From Dendronalium phyllosphericum CENA369 (GTDB lineage: Bacteria; Cyanobacteriota; Cyanobacteriia; Cyanobacteriales; Nostocaceae): a stretch of 64,000 nucleotides of DNA. The first letter of the stretch is position 1. Each line of letters begins with the position of its first letter. Where the stretch lies: positions 4,741 to 68,740 of the forward strand of contig NZ_JAECZA010000214.1 of the NCBI RefSeq assembly GCF_016056275.1, in the 5' to 3' direction. The position numbers and the translations under genes are program-made. Below the pieces are notes generated by a model. It was not told where the DNA came from and ran no database searches. It saw only the letters and a program-made list of their open reading frames with translations. Positions 38,233 to 47,525 of this stretch are shown piece by piece.

Positions 38233-38432
38233 AACTAATGACCACTGATTCTTGTACAGACAAGGGTTAATTGCGTCTCTACGACAACTGACCACTGACC
38301 ACTGACCACTGGCGATCGCAATAGCGCTAAATTATTAAGCAAAGTGTGGTTGAGTATCGCTACTTAGGGAGATGTCAGCAGTTTTAGTTATCATCTAGCT
38401 TGAGAAAGTCAAATAATTCAATCGGGTTTACC
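38233..38432. repeat. STRR and palindrome-derived intergenic DNA
   Basis: It contains a degenerate member of the CGCGATTAATCGCG-type family (TACAGACAAGGGTTAATTGCG) and a GACCACT heptamer array (about 38289-38310). No gene is seen. Confidence 0.7.
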
Positions 38433-38654
38433 ATGATTTATCCAAAGGCTATTTCCATACCAGAACCACAGATTCCCAATCCCGAACCAAACCCCCTACC
38501 CAGTCCCGAACCTATACCTGGCCCAAGAATTCCCCAACCAGTTCCTGGGCCTGTACCAGAACCAGTACCGGGGCCAATTCCCCAGCCGGTTCCAGGGCCA
38601 ATTCCCCAGCCAGTACCGGGGCCAATTCCCCAGCCAATTCCCGAACCGATTTAA
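38433..38654 (+). CDS. Small proline-rich repeat protein
   Basis: This is a 73-residue frame from the ATG at 38433 (a TTG at 38400 would add 11). It is composed of Pro-x-Pro units: PEPQIPNPEPNPLPSPEP, then tandem PGPIPQPV units of 24 bp. It would be an extended polyproline II rod. It ends 38 bp before ychF and could be cotranscribed. Whether it is translated is uncertain; the bias is codon-frame-consistent and no alternative frame is better. No family is recognised. Confidence 0.5.
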   Translation: MIYPKAISIPEPQIPNPEPNPLPSPEPIPGPRIPQPVPGPVPEPVPGPIPQPVPGPIPQPVPGPIPQPIPEPI

Positions 38655-38692
38655 ATTATCTTTGTAGTTGAATCCAAAATCTAAAATCCAAA

Positions 38693-39784
38693 ATGCTAAG
38701 AGCCGGAATTGTCGGACTACCCAACGTCGGAAAATCTACTTTATTTAATGCCGTAGTTGCTAACGCCAAAGCAGAAGCAGCTAACTTCCCTTTTTGCACG
38801 ATTGAACCGAATGTCGGCGTTGTCGCAGTACCGGATGAGCGGTTAAATGTACTTTCGCAAATTTCCGGTTCGGCACAAATTATCCCGGCGCGTGTCGAGT
38901 TTGTCGATATCGCCGGCTTGGTTAAAGGTGCAAGTCAGGGTGAGGGATTAGGAAATCAATTTCTATCCCACATCCGGGAAGTTGATGCTATTGTGCATGT
39001 GGTGCGTTGTTTTGAAAATGACGATATTATTCATGTTGCCGGTTCTGTTGACCCAGCGCGAGACATTGAAATCATTAATTTAGAGCTAGGTTTAGCAGAT
39101 TTGGCACAAATTGAGCGGCGAATTGACCGCACTCGCAAACAAGCTCGTACCAGTAAAGATGCACAATTTGAAGTAACAGTATTAGAAAAATTAGCTGCTG
39201 CTTTAAATGAAGGTAAATCGGTGCGTCAGGTGAGTTTGACAGAAGAAGAAGCAGAAATTATTAAAGGACTAGGACTGCTTACCAATAAACCAATTATCTA
39301 TGCTGCCAACGTCTCTGAGGATGAGTTGGCAACAGGTAATGCATTTGTAGAACAAGTTCGGCAAATTGCTTCTCAAGAAAATGCTCAAGTTGTTATCGTT
39401 TCTGCCCAAGTCGAAGCTGAATTAGTAGAATTACCTGAAGAAGATAAAGCTGATTTTTTGGCATCGTTGGGTGTAGAAGAAGGCGGTTTGAAATCTTTGA
39501 TTAGCGCTACCTATACTCTTTTAGGTTTGCGGACATACTTCACCAGTGGGCCTAAAGAAACCCGCGCTTGGACGATTCATGCAGGAATGTCTGCACCTCA
39601 AGCAGCAGGTGTAATTCACAGTGACTTTGAACGGGGATTTATTCGCGCTGAAACCGTTGCTTACAATGATTTAGTTGCAAATGGCTCTTTGAATGGTGCG
39701 AAAGAGAAAGGGTTAGTTCGCAGTGAAGGTAAAGAGTATGTCGTACAGGAAGGCGATGTAATGTTATTCCGATTTAACGTTTAG
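38693..39784 (+). CDS. ychF: Redox-responsive ribosome-associated ATPase YchF
   Basis: This 363-residue Obg-family P-loop protein has G1 GLPNVGKST, the ATP-type specificity motif NVSED in place of NKxD (YAANVSEDEL), a coiled-coil insert (about 125-210) and a C-terminal TGS domain (TYFTSGPKETRAWTIHAGMS and ending DVMLFRFNV). YchF binds ribosomes and regulates translation and oxidative stress responses. The start MLRAGIVGLPN is canonical and follows repeat-like AATCCAAAAT sequence. Confidence 0.96.
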   Translation: MLRAGIVGLPNVGKSTLFNAVVANAKAEAANFPFCTIEPNVGVVAVPDERLNVLSQISGSAQIIPARVEFVDIAGLVKGASQGEGLGNQFLSHIREVDAIVHVVRCFENDDIIHVAGSVDPARDIEIINLELGLADLAQIERRIDRTRKQARTSKDAQFEVTVLEKLAAALNEGKSVRQVSLTEEEAEIIKGLGLLTNKPIIYAANVSEDELATGNAFVEQVRQIASQENAQVVIVSAQVEAELVELPEEDKADFLASLGVEEGGLKSLISATYTLLGLRTYFTSGPKETRAWTIHAGMSAPQAAGVIHSDFERGFIRAETVAYNDLVANGSLNGAKEKGLVRSEGKEYVVQEGDVMLFRFNV

Positions 39785-39914
39785 GTTTAGTAACCCACAG
39801 ACGCAGATGAGGGCAGAGGGGCAAAGGAGCGGAGGGGAATAAAAACTATATAGAAATATACTCTTTTCTCCCCCTGCTCCCCCTGCTCCCCCTGCTTTAG
39901 CAATGCCATTCATC

Positions 39915-40682
39915 CTACGATCGCAAATAGCTAGCTCCATTCACATCGACAATTGCACCTGTGAGAAACTCAGCGCCTTCAGAAGCAAGGAAGAGAATTG
40001 TATCTGCCACTTCCTCTGGACTGGCTACACGATTTAAAGGACTTTGCTGGCGAATCGCTTCACCCGTAGGACTTTCTAAAACTGCACGCGTCATATCAGT
40101 TTCTACCCAACCAGGAGCTACAGCAGTTACAAAAATGTTATGGGGAGCTAGATGAAGTGCTAGAGACTGGCTAAAAGTATTAAGACCAGCTTTACTAGCT
40201 CCATAAGCTGTGGCTATTGGCTCTCCTCGAAATGCACCGCGCGAAGTCACATTAATAATTCGTCCGCTACGGCGTTCTATCATGTGTCGAGCAACACAGT
40301 AGGAAACATTGACTGCACCTAGCAAATTCACACCAATTGTTTGTTGCCAAGCTGCTTGCCAGTCCTGATAACTAATCTGGTTTAAAGGATGTTCCTGATA
40401 GATGCCAGCATTATTCACTAAGATATCTATGTGTCCTAACTGGGCGATCGCTTGGTTTACCATTTGTTCTATGGCAACAGGATTAGCCAAATCGGCCTGC
40501 ACCAAAACATGACCCTTGCCTGCCAAAGATTCCCAAACCTGTTGAGCTGTTTCTTTTTGCTGATGGTAATGAACTGCCACACGAGCATCGGCTTGGGCGA
40601 AAGCAGTGGCTACCGCTTGTCCTATCCCCCGCGAAGCACCAGTAACCAGTACAGTTTTTCCAGGAAAATTGAAGTTGAGCAT
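39915..40682 (-). CDS. SDR-family oxidoreductase (FabG-like)
   Basis: This 255-residue classical short-chain dehydrogenase has the cofactor motif TGASRGIG, NNAG, catalytic Ser in NVTSRGAF, and the YGASK pair. The basic residue after the second strand (HYHQQKETA) suggests NADP(H). FabG is the closest general type, but no fatty-acid genes adjoin, so the substrate is open. It has a standard length and an ATG start at 40682. Confidence 0.9.
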   Translation of the reverse strand: MLNFNFPGKTVLVTGASRGIGQAVATAFAQADARVAVHYHQQKETAQQVWESLAGKGHVLVQADLANPVAIEQMVNQAIAQLGHIDILVNNAGIYQEHPLNQISYQDWQAAWQQTIGVNLLGAVNVSYCVARHMIERRSGRIINVTSRGAFRGEPIATAYGASKAGLNTFSQSLALHLAPHNIFVTAVAPGWVETDMTRAVLESPTGEAIRQQSPLNRVASPEEVADTILFLASEGAEFLTGAIVDVNGASYLRS

Positions 40683-40824
40683 AAATAAATTTATATACCC
40701 TCCGAGGATTCACAGCCAAGGAGGGCGATCGCCAATATGAAATATATAGGCAAATTCTGCGTCAAACTTGCTCCAAAATAGTTGAATCACCTGTGAGAAA
40801 TTTGTGGTTATTTTTAATTGCCAC

Positions 40825-41319
40825 TTAAAATCGCAAACCGACACCACCTTGCACAGAGATAGCTGTACCACCACTATCACGATAGGCATCAAAAGCAATG
40901 ATAGCGTTGCCAAAAAGCACAGTATTACTATTGGGAACAACGAAATCAATTCCTGGTTGTAAAGCAAAACTAATTTTGTCACCTACAGGAGAAGAATCAC
41001 TACCACCAGCCAATACCAATCCCGCTCCCAAATAGGCATCAGTTTGCCAGTTGAGAGGTAAGTCGTAAGAAACCGTTGGCACAACTGCTGTATTATTACC
41101 TATCAAGGCTTGAGCGCGAAAAGAAATTGGTGATTGTAGAAGCTTGTAGCGGAAAGCTAAAACTCCGCCAATTTGAACACCATCAGTCAAACCGACAGTC
41201 GGCCCGATACCAACATAGCTACCATACGCTACTTGAGCTTGTGCTGGTTGAGTGCTTAGAACCAGGCTCAAGACCGAGCCAATCCCCAGCACTGACACCA
41301 AATATGGAATATACTTCAT
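40825..41319 (-). CDS. Secreted beta-barrel-like outer membrane protein
   Basis: The ATG at 41319 has GAGGAA eight bases upstream; a GTG at 41334 is possible. The 164-residue product has a signal peptide (VLSLVLSTQPAQAQ, cleaved near AQA-Q). It then has alternating amphipathic strands rich in Gly and Ser (VGIGPTVGLTDGVQIGGVLA, DAYLGAGLVLAGGSDSS) and the terminal GGVGLRF with a final Phe, the usual outer-membrane assembly signal. It is likely a small outer-membrane porin-like or beta-barrel protein. Function is unknown. Confidence 0.75.
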   Translation of the reverse strand: MKYIPYLVSVLGIGSVLSLVLSTQPAQAQVAYGSYVGIGPTVGLTDGVQIGGVLAFRYKLLQSPISFRAQALIGNNTAVVPTVSYDLPLNWQTDAYLGAGLVLAGGSDSSPVGDKISFALQPGIDFVVPNSNTVLFGNAIIAFDAYRDSGGTAISVQGGVGLRF

Positions 41320-41525
41320 TACCCGATTCCTCACACCATTATGGGTTTTAAAGGTTCGTTTGAATACCTATGTTATCGCTGTTACTGGTCATCGGTAACG
41401 GGTAATAGCAAAATAAATTACAAGAGGTGGTAGGGGGAGTAGGGGGAGATGAGGGGAATGAGGGAGACAAGGGAGTGAAGGAGAATAACTTGCGACTTGC
41501 GACTTCTGCCTCCTGCTCCTCTGCC

Positions 41526-42416
41526 TCATTGCTTCAAATAACTTTTAGGATCTTTCGCAACCCAACCCAAGTCTGAGCTAGTACGCATTTCAAAATGAAG
41601 ATGTGGTTGTTTGGAAGTGGGTTGTCCGGTAGTGCCAACTGTTCCTACTTCGTCTCCTTTATTCACTTGCTGACCAACGGTAACTTTGATACTGTCAAGT
41701 TGGGCATAACGGCTTTGGAGTCCGCCGCTGTGGTTAATGATGACCAATTTGCCATAACTACCTTGGTCATTGGCAAATACTACAGTACCTGGTGCGATCG
41801 CTTCTACAGGAGTTCCTACTGCTGCTAACAAATCTATACCACTATGAAAAAAAACTTCACCATTAATCGGGTTGATCTGCCAGCCATAGGCTAACGCTAC
41901 ATTTGTCGCTTGCGGCAAGGGATATCCAGATATGGGCGCACCGCTGCTTGCTTGTTCGTTAGCAGATGCAGGAGATGCGCTAACGGGGCGATTTGGCGCT
42001 CCATTTACCCACGGAACAAAAACAATTTTTGGGTCTTGTTGACAGCCATTCACCTCAAACAGTGTATCTGCGCGGATTTTAAACTGTGCCGCCACTTGTC
42101 GCCAAGTTTTGCCGCGAGGCACTTCGACAACGATTCCATTGTAGGGAGGAATCTGAAGCTCGCTGCCAACAGGAATGCTGCCATTTCTCAAACCTGGATT
42201 CATGTTAATAATCGTTGCTGGCATGAGATTGTAGCGCTGGGCTATACTCTCCAAAGTTTCACCACGAGCAACTTTATGACGCTGGAAGCGAGATAACGCT
42301 GGAGTCGGACAACCCGGCACGGCAGCATTAGCACTTTTCAGGTTTGGAAGTATGGGTATTATCCCAACAGCGCTAACCAAGCTACAGAGTAAAAGTAGAC
42401 GATATGGAAAAGTCAT
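41526..42416 (-). CDS. Periplasmic LysM/M23 peptidoglycan endopeptidase
   Basis: This 296-residue protein has a signal peptide (about 1-30), LysM 1 (about 47-95, KVARGETLESIAQRYN), a divergent LysM 2 (about 97-140, VEVPRGKTWRQVAAQFKI) and an M23 domain (about 180-290). Zinc ligands are visible in HSGIDLLA (His and Asp) and in HLHFE. The enzyme should cleave peptide cross-links, or activate amidases if degenerate; the complete ligand set argues for activity. A repeat cluster follows the stop and another precedes the start. Confidence 0.92.
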   Translation of the reverse strand: MTFPYRLLLLCSLVSAVGIIPILPNLKSANAAVPGCPTPALSRFQRHKVARGETLESIAQRYNLMPATIINMNPGLRNGSIPVGSELQIPPYNGIVVEVPRGKTWRQVAAQFKIRADTLFEVNGCQQDPKIVFVPWVNGAPNRPVSASPASANEQASSGAPISGYPLPQATNVALAYGWQINPINGEVFFHSGIDLLAAVGTPVEAIAPGTVVFANDQGSYGKLVIINHSGGLQSRYAQLDSIKVTVGQQVNKGDEVGTVGTTGQPTSKQPHLHFEMRTSSDLGWVAKDPKSYLKQ

Positions 42417-42471
42417 ATATACACTTCAAGAGAGCGCTAATTTTAGATGGAGAGTCTAAGGATTGGGGACT

Positions 42472-42575
42472 GGTGAGACAGCGCTGCGGGAGGGTTTCCC
42501 TCCGGAGCCACTGCGGTCTTGGGGTCTCCCCAAGTAGAGCAAGTGGCATCAGGCGACTGCGAACCCAAAGGGTGA
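42472..42575. repeat. Dispersed intergenic element, copy 2
   Basis: It shares GGTGAGACAGCGCTGCGGGA, the GGGTTTCCCTCC hairpin and GTGGCATCAGGCGACTGCG with 6651-6780, but is shorter in the 3' half. It is flanked by GGGGACTGG/GACTGGGGATT heptamers, like the first copy. Confidence 0.7.
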
Positions 42576-42808
42576 CTGGGGATTGAGGATAAGGGGGACA
42601 AAGAGAAATGATTGAAAAAGTCTCTTTCTTGTTTCCTCTTCTAGCTTGAATGAAGATGTAAGGATATAGGGCATAAGAAATAATCGCTCTCTTTTACATA
42701 CAATTTTCACCTAGTCCCCAATCCCTAGTTATGTAAATTGTTCTGTCCACTTGCAGTTAGCTTGACTACACTTAGAAATTAGCAACTGCACTGCTGTCCT
42801 TTAACGTG

Positions 42809-44020
42809 ATGATTATGAATTTATCCTTAAAGCAACTAGCTATTTATTTATCTTTATTGACGATTGGTGGCGGTGCAGGTTGGTTAGGCAGTCGCCATTT
42901 CTTGCCACAAAATCGCTCGTTTCAACAGCTAAAAAATGTCACAGCGGCTTCGCCTCCACAATCTGTAGTTCCTAATTCTGTCAGCGGAACCAATGGAATT
43001 AACGGAGGGGATAATGTAAATTTTATTGCTACGGCTGTGCAAAAGGTCGGCCCGGCAGTGGTACGAATTAATGCCACTCGCAAAGTCCCTAATCCGATCT
43101 CTGATGCTTTGAAAAATCCCTTCTTCCGCCGATTTTTTGGGGAAGATGAGCAACCAATTCCCCAAGAACGGATTGAGCGCGGTACTGGTTCGGGATTTAT
43201 TTTGAGCCAAGATGGAGAATTGCTGACCAATGCTCATGTGGTCGCAGATACCGACACAGTACAAGTAACCCTCAAAGATGGTCGGACTTTTGAGGGGAAA
43301 GTTGTGGGAGTCGATACCATAACAGATGTGGCAGTAGTGAAAATTCCCGAAAATAAATTGCCCACTGTGAAGCTAGGCAATTCGCAAAATTTAATTCCTG
43401 GACAATGGGCGATCGCTATTGGCAATCCTTTGGGTTTAGATAATACTGTCACCATTGGTATTATCAGCGCTACCGATCGCACCAGCGCTCAAGTTGGTGT
43501 CCCAGATAAGCGAGTTAGCTTTATTCAAACAGATGCCGCAATTAATCCTGGTAACTCTGGCGGGCCTTTATTAAATGCCCAAGGCGAGGTTATTGGTGTG
43601 AATACCGCCATTCGTGCCGATGCTCAAGGACTCGGTTTTGCTATTCCCATTGAAACCGCAGCTCGCATTGCCAAGGAACTGTTTACCAAAGGGCGTGCGG
43701 ATCATCCTTTCTTGGGAATTGAAATGGCAGACCTGTCTCCCACTAAAAAACAGCAGATTAATCAAGAAAACAATTTAAACATCAAGCAGGACACTGGTGT
43801 TGTAATTAGGGGAGTTATAGAAGACTCGCCAGCAAAACAGGCAGGATTGCTTCCTGGAGACGTAATTCAAAAAATTAACGGCAGACCAGTTAAAATAGCA
43901 GCCCAAGTGCAAAAGTTGGTAGAGTCCAGTTCAGTAGGAGATGTGCTGCTAATTGAGGTCAACCGCAATGAAAAAATTCAGACTTTCAAAGTGCAGTCAG
44001 GAACTTATCCCAAAAGATAG
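42809..44020 (+). CDS. HtrA/Deg-type trypsin-like serine protease with PDZ domain
   Basis: This protein is 403 residues. It has an N-terminal signal or anchor helix (about 8-28) and a protease domain with His in TNAHVVADTD, Asp in TDVAVVKI and Ser in NPGNSGGPLL. One PDZ domain follows (about 300-400: GVVIRGVIEDSPAKQAGLLP, GDVIQKING). This is the HhoA/HhoB/HtrA group of cyanobacteria that handles misfolded periplasmic or lumenal proteins. Which of the three orthologues it is cannot be decided here. Starts at GTG 42806, ATG 42809 or ATG 42815 differ by one to three residues. Confidence 0.93.
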   Translation: MIMNLSLKQLAIYLSLLTIGGGAGWLGSRHFLPQNRSFQQLKNVTAASPPQSVVPNSVSGTNGINGGDNVNFIATAVQKVGPAVVRINATRKVPNPISDALKNPFFRRFFGEDEQPIPQERIERGTGSGFILSQDGELLTNAHVVADTDTVQVTLKDGRTFEGKVVGVDTITDVAVVKIPENKLPTVKLGNSQNLIPGQWAIAIGNPLGLDNTVTIGIISATDRTSAQVGVPDKRVSFIQTDAAINPGNSGGPLLNAQGEVIGVNTAIRADAQGLGFAIPIETAARIAKELFTKGRADHPFLGIEMADLSPTKKQQINQENNLNIKQDTGVVIRGVIEDSPAKQAGLLPGDVIQKINGRPVKIAAQVQKLVESSSVGDVLLIEVNRNEKIQTFKVQSGTYPKR

Positions 44021-44249
44021 TTAAAAGTAGTGAGGAGTAAGGAGTTAAAAACAAAAAATTCAAGTTTGAAGTATCGAATAAGGAGTTTGCAGTTAAAAGA
44101 CTTCCTTAACTCATAACTCCAAATACTTAACTCCTAACTCATCACTTATGGGAACTCCAAAAAATAAATTATTCCGCTTAAAGTTGTTGACTGTTAACTG
44201 TTCGCAGTCAACCGTCAACAACAATGGAATATTTTTTACTTGGAAGTCC

Positions 44250-44588
44250 TTATAACTTTTGTTCTAGCTGCATTCTTTGTTCCATCTGACGCAGAAAATA
44301 CCCTGTCATCATCGCCGATGCTAATAATCCCGCTAGGTTATCCCTATCTGTTGTAATTTGTACGTTGAAATTTTCAGCGGGAAGCATTCCTACCAGCCCT
44401 TGGACATTTTGCGAAATAATTTGTTTAATTTCGGGGCTGACAGACTGAGCGACACGAGCTAAGACATCAGGGGACTGATGTTGTAAATATTTGAGCAACT
44501 GATTGGGATGTTCCTCAAAGTGGTCGTTAAGAAGCTGGTTAGGGTGTTCCTCAGAGTTGTCGTTCAAAAAGTTAGGATCAAACACCAT
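44250..44588 (-). CDS. DUF760 family protein
   Basis: This 112-residue cyanobacterial/plastid DUF760 protein has the family pattern LLKYLQHQSPDVLARVAQSV, then VQGLVGMLPAENFNVQITT and NLAGLLASAMMTGYFLRQME. The N-terminus contains a tandem 12-residue duplication (LNDNSEEHPNQL and LNDHFEEHPNQL) not needed by the family. Function is unknown; plastid members are linked to stress responses. Confidence 0.85.
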   Translation of the reverse strand: MVFDPNFLNDNSEEHPNQLLNDHFEEHPNQLLKYLQHQSPDVLARVAQSVSPEIKQIISQNVQGLVGMLPAENFNVQITTDRDNLAGLLASAMMTGYFLRQMEQRMQLEQKL

Positions 44589-44750
44589 TGGCAGTTTTTT
44601 TTAGCTTAGTTGCTAGTTCTACTCTAAACCATAGTACAAGGTTAGCGCATTCTCCACGGGTATAGCCTTTTTCTCTACCCTAAGAAAGCAGGGGGAGCAG
44701 GGGAGCAGGGGAGCAAGAAGAATAACTACTGACAACTGACAACTGGCTCC

Positions 44751-45308
44751 TTAGCACTCAGCACTCGTTACCGCTTCTGGTTTTTCTTTGAGTGTGAGGT
44801 CTAGTTCTAATTGCTCTTCTTTAGGACTATTGGAAAATGTCTGAGGAAGCTGCTCGATTTGAAAGTATTGGTGAAATTTTGGTGTAATTTGTAACGAGTA
44901 CGAACGCGAATCGTTATCTCGGCGTTTGCGTACAAAACCAAGTTCGACTAGTTCCGGAACATGTTGATATACTCCAGAACCGCGCAGGTCAATCAAATCG
45001 CTTTGAAGTATGGGACTATTAAGGGCGATCGCAGCTAAAGTCCGCAATGCGCCTAAACCCAATTCTACGGGAATTAGCGTTTGTACTAAGTCATGAAAGT
45101 CAGACCGCAGTTGCAGACTGTAACCAGCTGGAGTTTCTACAACTTCTAAGGCACTATCTCGACGGGCATAATTGTCAATTAGCTCAATCATGCCTTCTTC
45201 AACGGTAGCGCGATCGCACGCGGCATACTCGGCAATTTCGCCGAGCGACAAGGGCTTACCCTTTAAGTAGAGAATCGCTTCTATCTTAGTCGCTGTGGCT
45301 GTAATCAT
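44751..45308 (-). CDS. scpB: Segregation and condensation protein B
   Basis: This 185-residue protein has two winged-helix domains (ATKIEAILYLKGKPLSLGEI near the start, then a second with TLAAIALNSPILQSDLIDLRG). ScpB dimers bind ScpA and the SMC ATPase in chromosome condensation. scpA is not adjacent. The last residues (SAEC) and the stop are encoded by CAGCACT heptamer repeat DNA, so the native C-terminus may have been replaced. Confidence 0.92.
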   Translation of the reverse strand: MITATATKIEAILYLKGKPLSLGEIAEYAACDRATVEEGMIELIDNYARRDSALEVVETPAGYSLQLRSDFHDLVQTLIPVELGLGALRTLAAIALNSPILQSDLIDLRGSGVYQHVPELVELGFVRKRRDNDSRSYSLQITPKFHQYFQIEQLPQTFSNSPKEEQLELDLTLKEKPEAVTSAEC

Positions 45309-45706
45309 TACTCGATAGTCAATAGTTAATAGTCAACCGCCAATAGTCATAAAAAACTGACAACTGACAAGGGACAATTAACAGGTGTGCGAGATTATAC
45401 TAGATTTTTTTGCAAAAGTCAAGCTATAGCTTGCTAGGATTGAATTTTTGTAACTTAATTGACCAAGGAGGCTCTGTGCGGAGGGGCGGAAGGGCAGAGG
45501 GGCGGAGGGGAATAAAGACTACCATATAGAAATTAATTACTCTTTTCTCCCCCAGCTCTTCTTAAGGACTTCCAGAAATTAAATTATCCAATCTTCAGAG
45601 CGAAGATGATAATCCGATTCTTTCTCCCCCAGCTTCCCCAGCCACCCCAGCTCCCCCAGCTTCAAAAGCGACTGGACATTTATTTATTTGGAATTCCCTT
45701 TATCTC
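45309..45706. repeat. Repeat-rich intergenic region
   Basis: It contains AATAGTCAA and TGACAAC heptamers (about 45311-45375), AGAGGGGCGG units (45480-45512) and a CCCCAGCTT array (about 45624-45662). No gene or clear promoter could be assigned. Confidence 0.7.
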
Positions 45707-46387
45707 TCACAAGCCTCGACTGCTGAGGATAAATTCTGCGATCGCTAAATCTTGGGGAGTGGTCACTTTTAAATTTGTCTCCTCACCTTCGATAATTCGG
45801 ACTTCAATGCCGCACCTTTCAAATAAAGCAGCATCGTCAGTTACTTCCCAACCTTGACGAAGACCCTCGGCGTGGCACTGTTTCAACAACTTGACATGAA
45901 ATCCTTGGGGAGTTTGGGCAGCCCACAGTCGTTGTCGGTCGGGTGTACTTTGAATTATGCCATTTTCATCAACAACTTTGATCGTGTCTTTCACAGGCAC
46001 GGCGGCAATCAAACCAAGGCATTGGCGGATAGCTTGGGCACAAGAGTTGAGTAAATCTGGCGTGACCAAACATCTGGCTCCGTCGTGAATCAACACTTGT
46101 TCTGCGGCAGCTGGCAAAGCCTGCAAGCCATTGTAAACAGATTCTTGACGAGTGGAGCCGCCGACAATCAATTCTACTCGTTTATTCAGCTTCAGGTCAG
46201 CGAGAATTGTTTTGAAGTCTGCCCAATCAGTGGGTTGGGAAATAATTCCGATCCACTCAATGGAACTCGCCGCCGCCGCCTTGAGAGTCCAGGCAATAAT
46301 TGGTTGCGATCGCACTTCAAGCAGGAGTTTATTGCGGTTACTCCCCATCCTTTTTCCTATTCCCGCAGCTGGAATTAGTAAATACAC
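45707..46387 (-). CDS. ispD: 2-C-methyl-D-erythritol 4-phosphate cytidylyltransferase
   Basis: This is the MEP-pathway enzyme that forms CDP-ME for isoprenoids. The GTG at 46387 gives MYLLIPAAGIGKRMG and has GAGGAA at a proper distance; a TTG at 46399 would add four residues. The signature Gly-rich loop AAGIGKRMGSNRNK, LIHDGARCLV and AAVPVKDTIK, and the C-terminal EGEETNLKVTTPQD are intact. The length of 226 residues is normal. Confidence 0.95.
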   Translation of the reverse strand: MYLLIPAAGIGKRMGSNRNKLLLEVRSQPIIAWTLKAAAASSIEWIGIISQPTDWADFKTILADLKLNKRVELIVGGSTRQESVYNGLQALPAAAEQVLIHDGARCLVTPDLLNSCAQAIRQCLGLIAAVPVKDTIKVVDENGIIQSTPDRQRLWAAQTPQGFHVKLLKQCHAEGLRQGWEVTDDAALFERCGIEVRIIEGEETNLKVTTPQDLAIAEFILSSRGL

Positions 46388-46565
46388 AGAATTCCTCAAT
46401 CATGAAATCGGGGACAGGGGATTGGGAATTAGGGACTAGGAAATTTTTTTGATACCTAATCCTAATTTTTCTTAATCTTTAATTCCCAATACCCGATACC
46501 CAATACCCAATCCCTAATACCTATATTCCCCTAAAATAGGGAGCGAGTACGCGTCAATAAATATT

Positions 46566-47525
46566 ATGCGAGTAGTAGCCCTTGTACCTGGCGGAATTGG
46601 CGATCAAATCCTCTTCTTTCCGACTCTAGATGACCTGAAGCGCTATTACCCGAACGCTCAGATAGATGTCGTTGTTGAACCCCGATCAAAGGCTGCCTAC
46701 CGGGTGAGCAAGTCGGTTCACGAGGTACTGACCTTCGATTTCAAAGACCGTAATAGTATGGCTGATTGGGGCAACTTAGTCGGCTCGATTCGCGATCGCG
46801 AGTATGATGTCGCCATTATTGTTGGGCAAAGCTGGTTGCTGGGTCTTTTACTCTGGTTGACAGGAATTCCCAAACGCATTGGTTACGAAGGCAAAGGAGC
46901 GATGTTTCTCACCGATCCCGTGCCATTCAAACCATCCCAGAATGCAGCGGCAGCATACCACGACTTGCTGCAACCACTAAATATTAAGACTCCTTCCCCA
47001 GAGTTAACACTGAATGTACCAAAACCAGATATTGAATGGGCACAAACAGAACAAAAACGGTTAGGGGTGAACGAAACAGGCTATATCTTAATTCAGGACG
47101 GTTCTAACAATGCGTCCCTGACTAAAAGTCTGGATACAATCTATCCCGTGAAGAATTGGCAGCAAATTCTTCAGGACTTTCAATACAAGCAACCAGATTT
47201 GCCTGTAGTAATCGTTAAAGAAGCTGACAACGAGCAGTTTGTGCGATCGCTTTTGGAGTTTTCTCCAGAACTCAAAGTAACTGCTCCAGATGATATCGGT
47301 AAGTTGGCTGCTTTTATAGCTGGGGCAAATTTGATGTTGTCTACAGACAGTGCGCCTCTGTATCTAAGTGTAGCTGTGCAAACCTATACCATTGCTTTAT
47401 TTGGCCCCACAGAACCAGCAAAATTGTTGCCCAAAAACGATAGATTCCTTGCCATTCAATCCCCCACAGGTAAAGTGGCAGATATTCCACCCATAACAGT
47501 TTTGGAGAAAATCTGGGGTAGCTAA
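46566..47525 (+). CDS. Glycosyltransferase family 9 (heptosyltransferase-like)
   Basis: This 319-residue GT-B fold enzyme of the ADP-heptose:LPS heptosyltransferase family has an N-terminal acceptor domain (ALVPGGIGDQILFFPTLDDL), a pyrophosphate loop area (ILIQDGSNN) and the C-terminal donor site region (LMLSTDSAPLYLSVAVQTYT, then ALFGPTEPAKLLP). It probably adds sugar to lipopolysaccharide or another envelope glycan. Cyanobacterial LPS often lacks heptose, so the donor is uncertain. Confidence 0.88.
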   Translation: MRVVALVPGGIGDQILFFPTLDDLKRYYPNAQIDVVVEPRSKAAYRVSKSVHEVLTFDFKDRNSMADWGNLVGSIRDREYDVAIIVGQSWLLGLLLWLTGIPKRIGYEGKGAMFLTDPVPFKPSQNAAAAYHDLLQPLNIKTPSPELTLNVPKPDIEWAQTEQKRLGVNETGYILIQDGSNNASLTKSLDTIYPVKNWQQILQDFQYKQPDLPVVIVKEADNEQFVRSLLEFSPELKVTAPDDIGKLAAFIAGANLMLSTDSAPLYLSVAVQTYTIALFGPTEPAKLLPKNDRFLAIQSPTGKVADIPPITVLEKIWGS

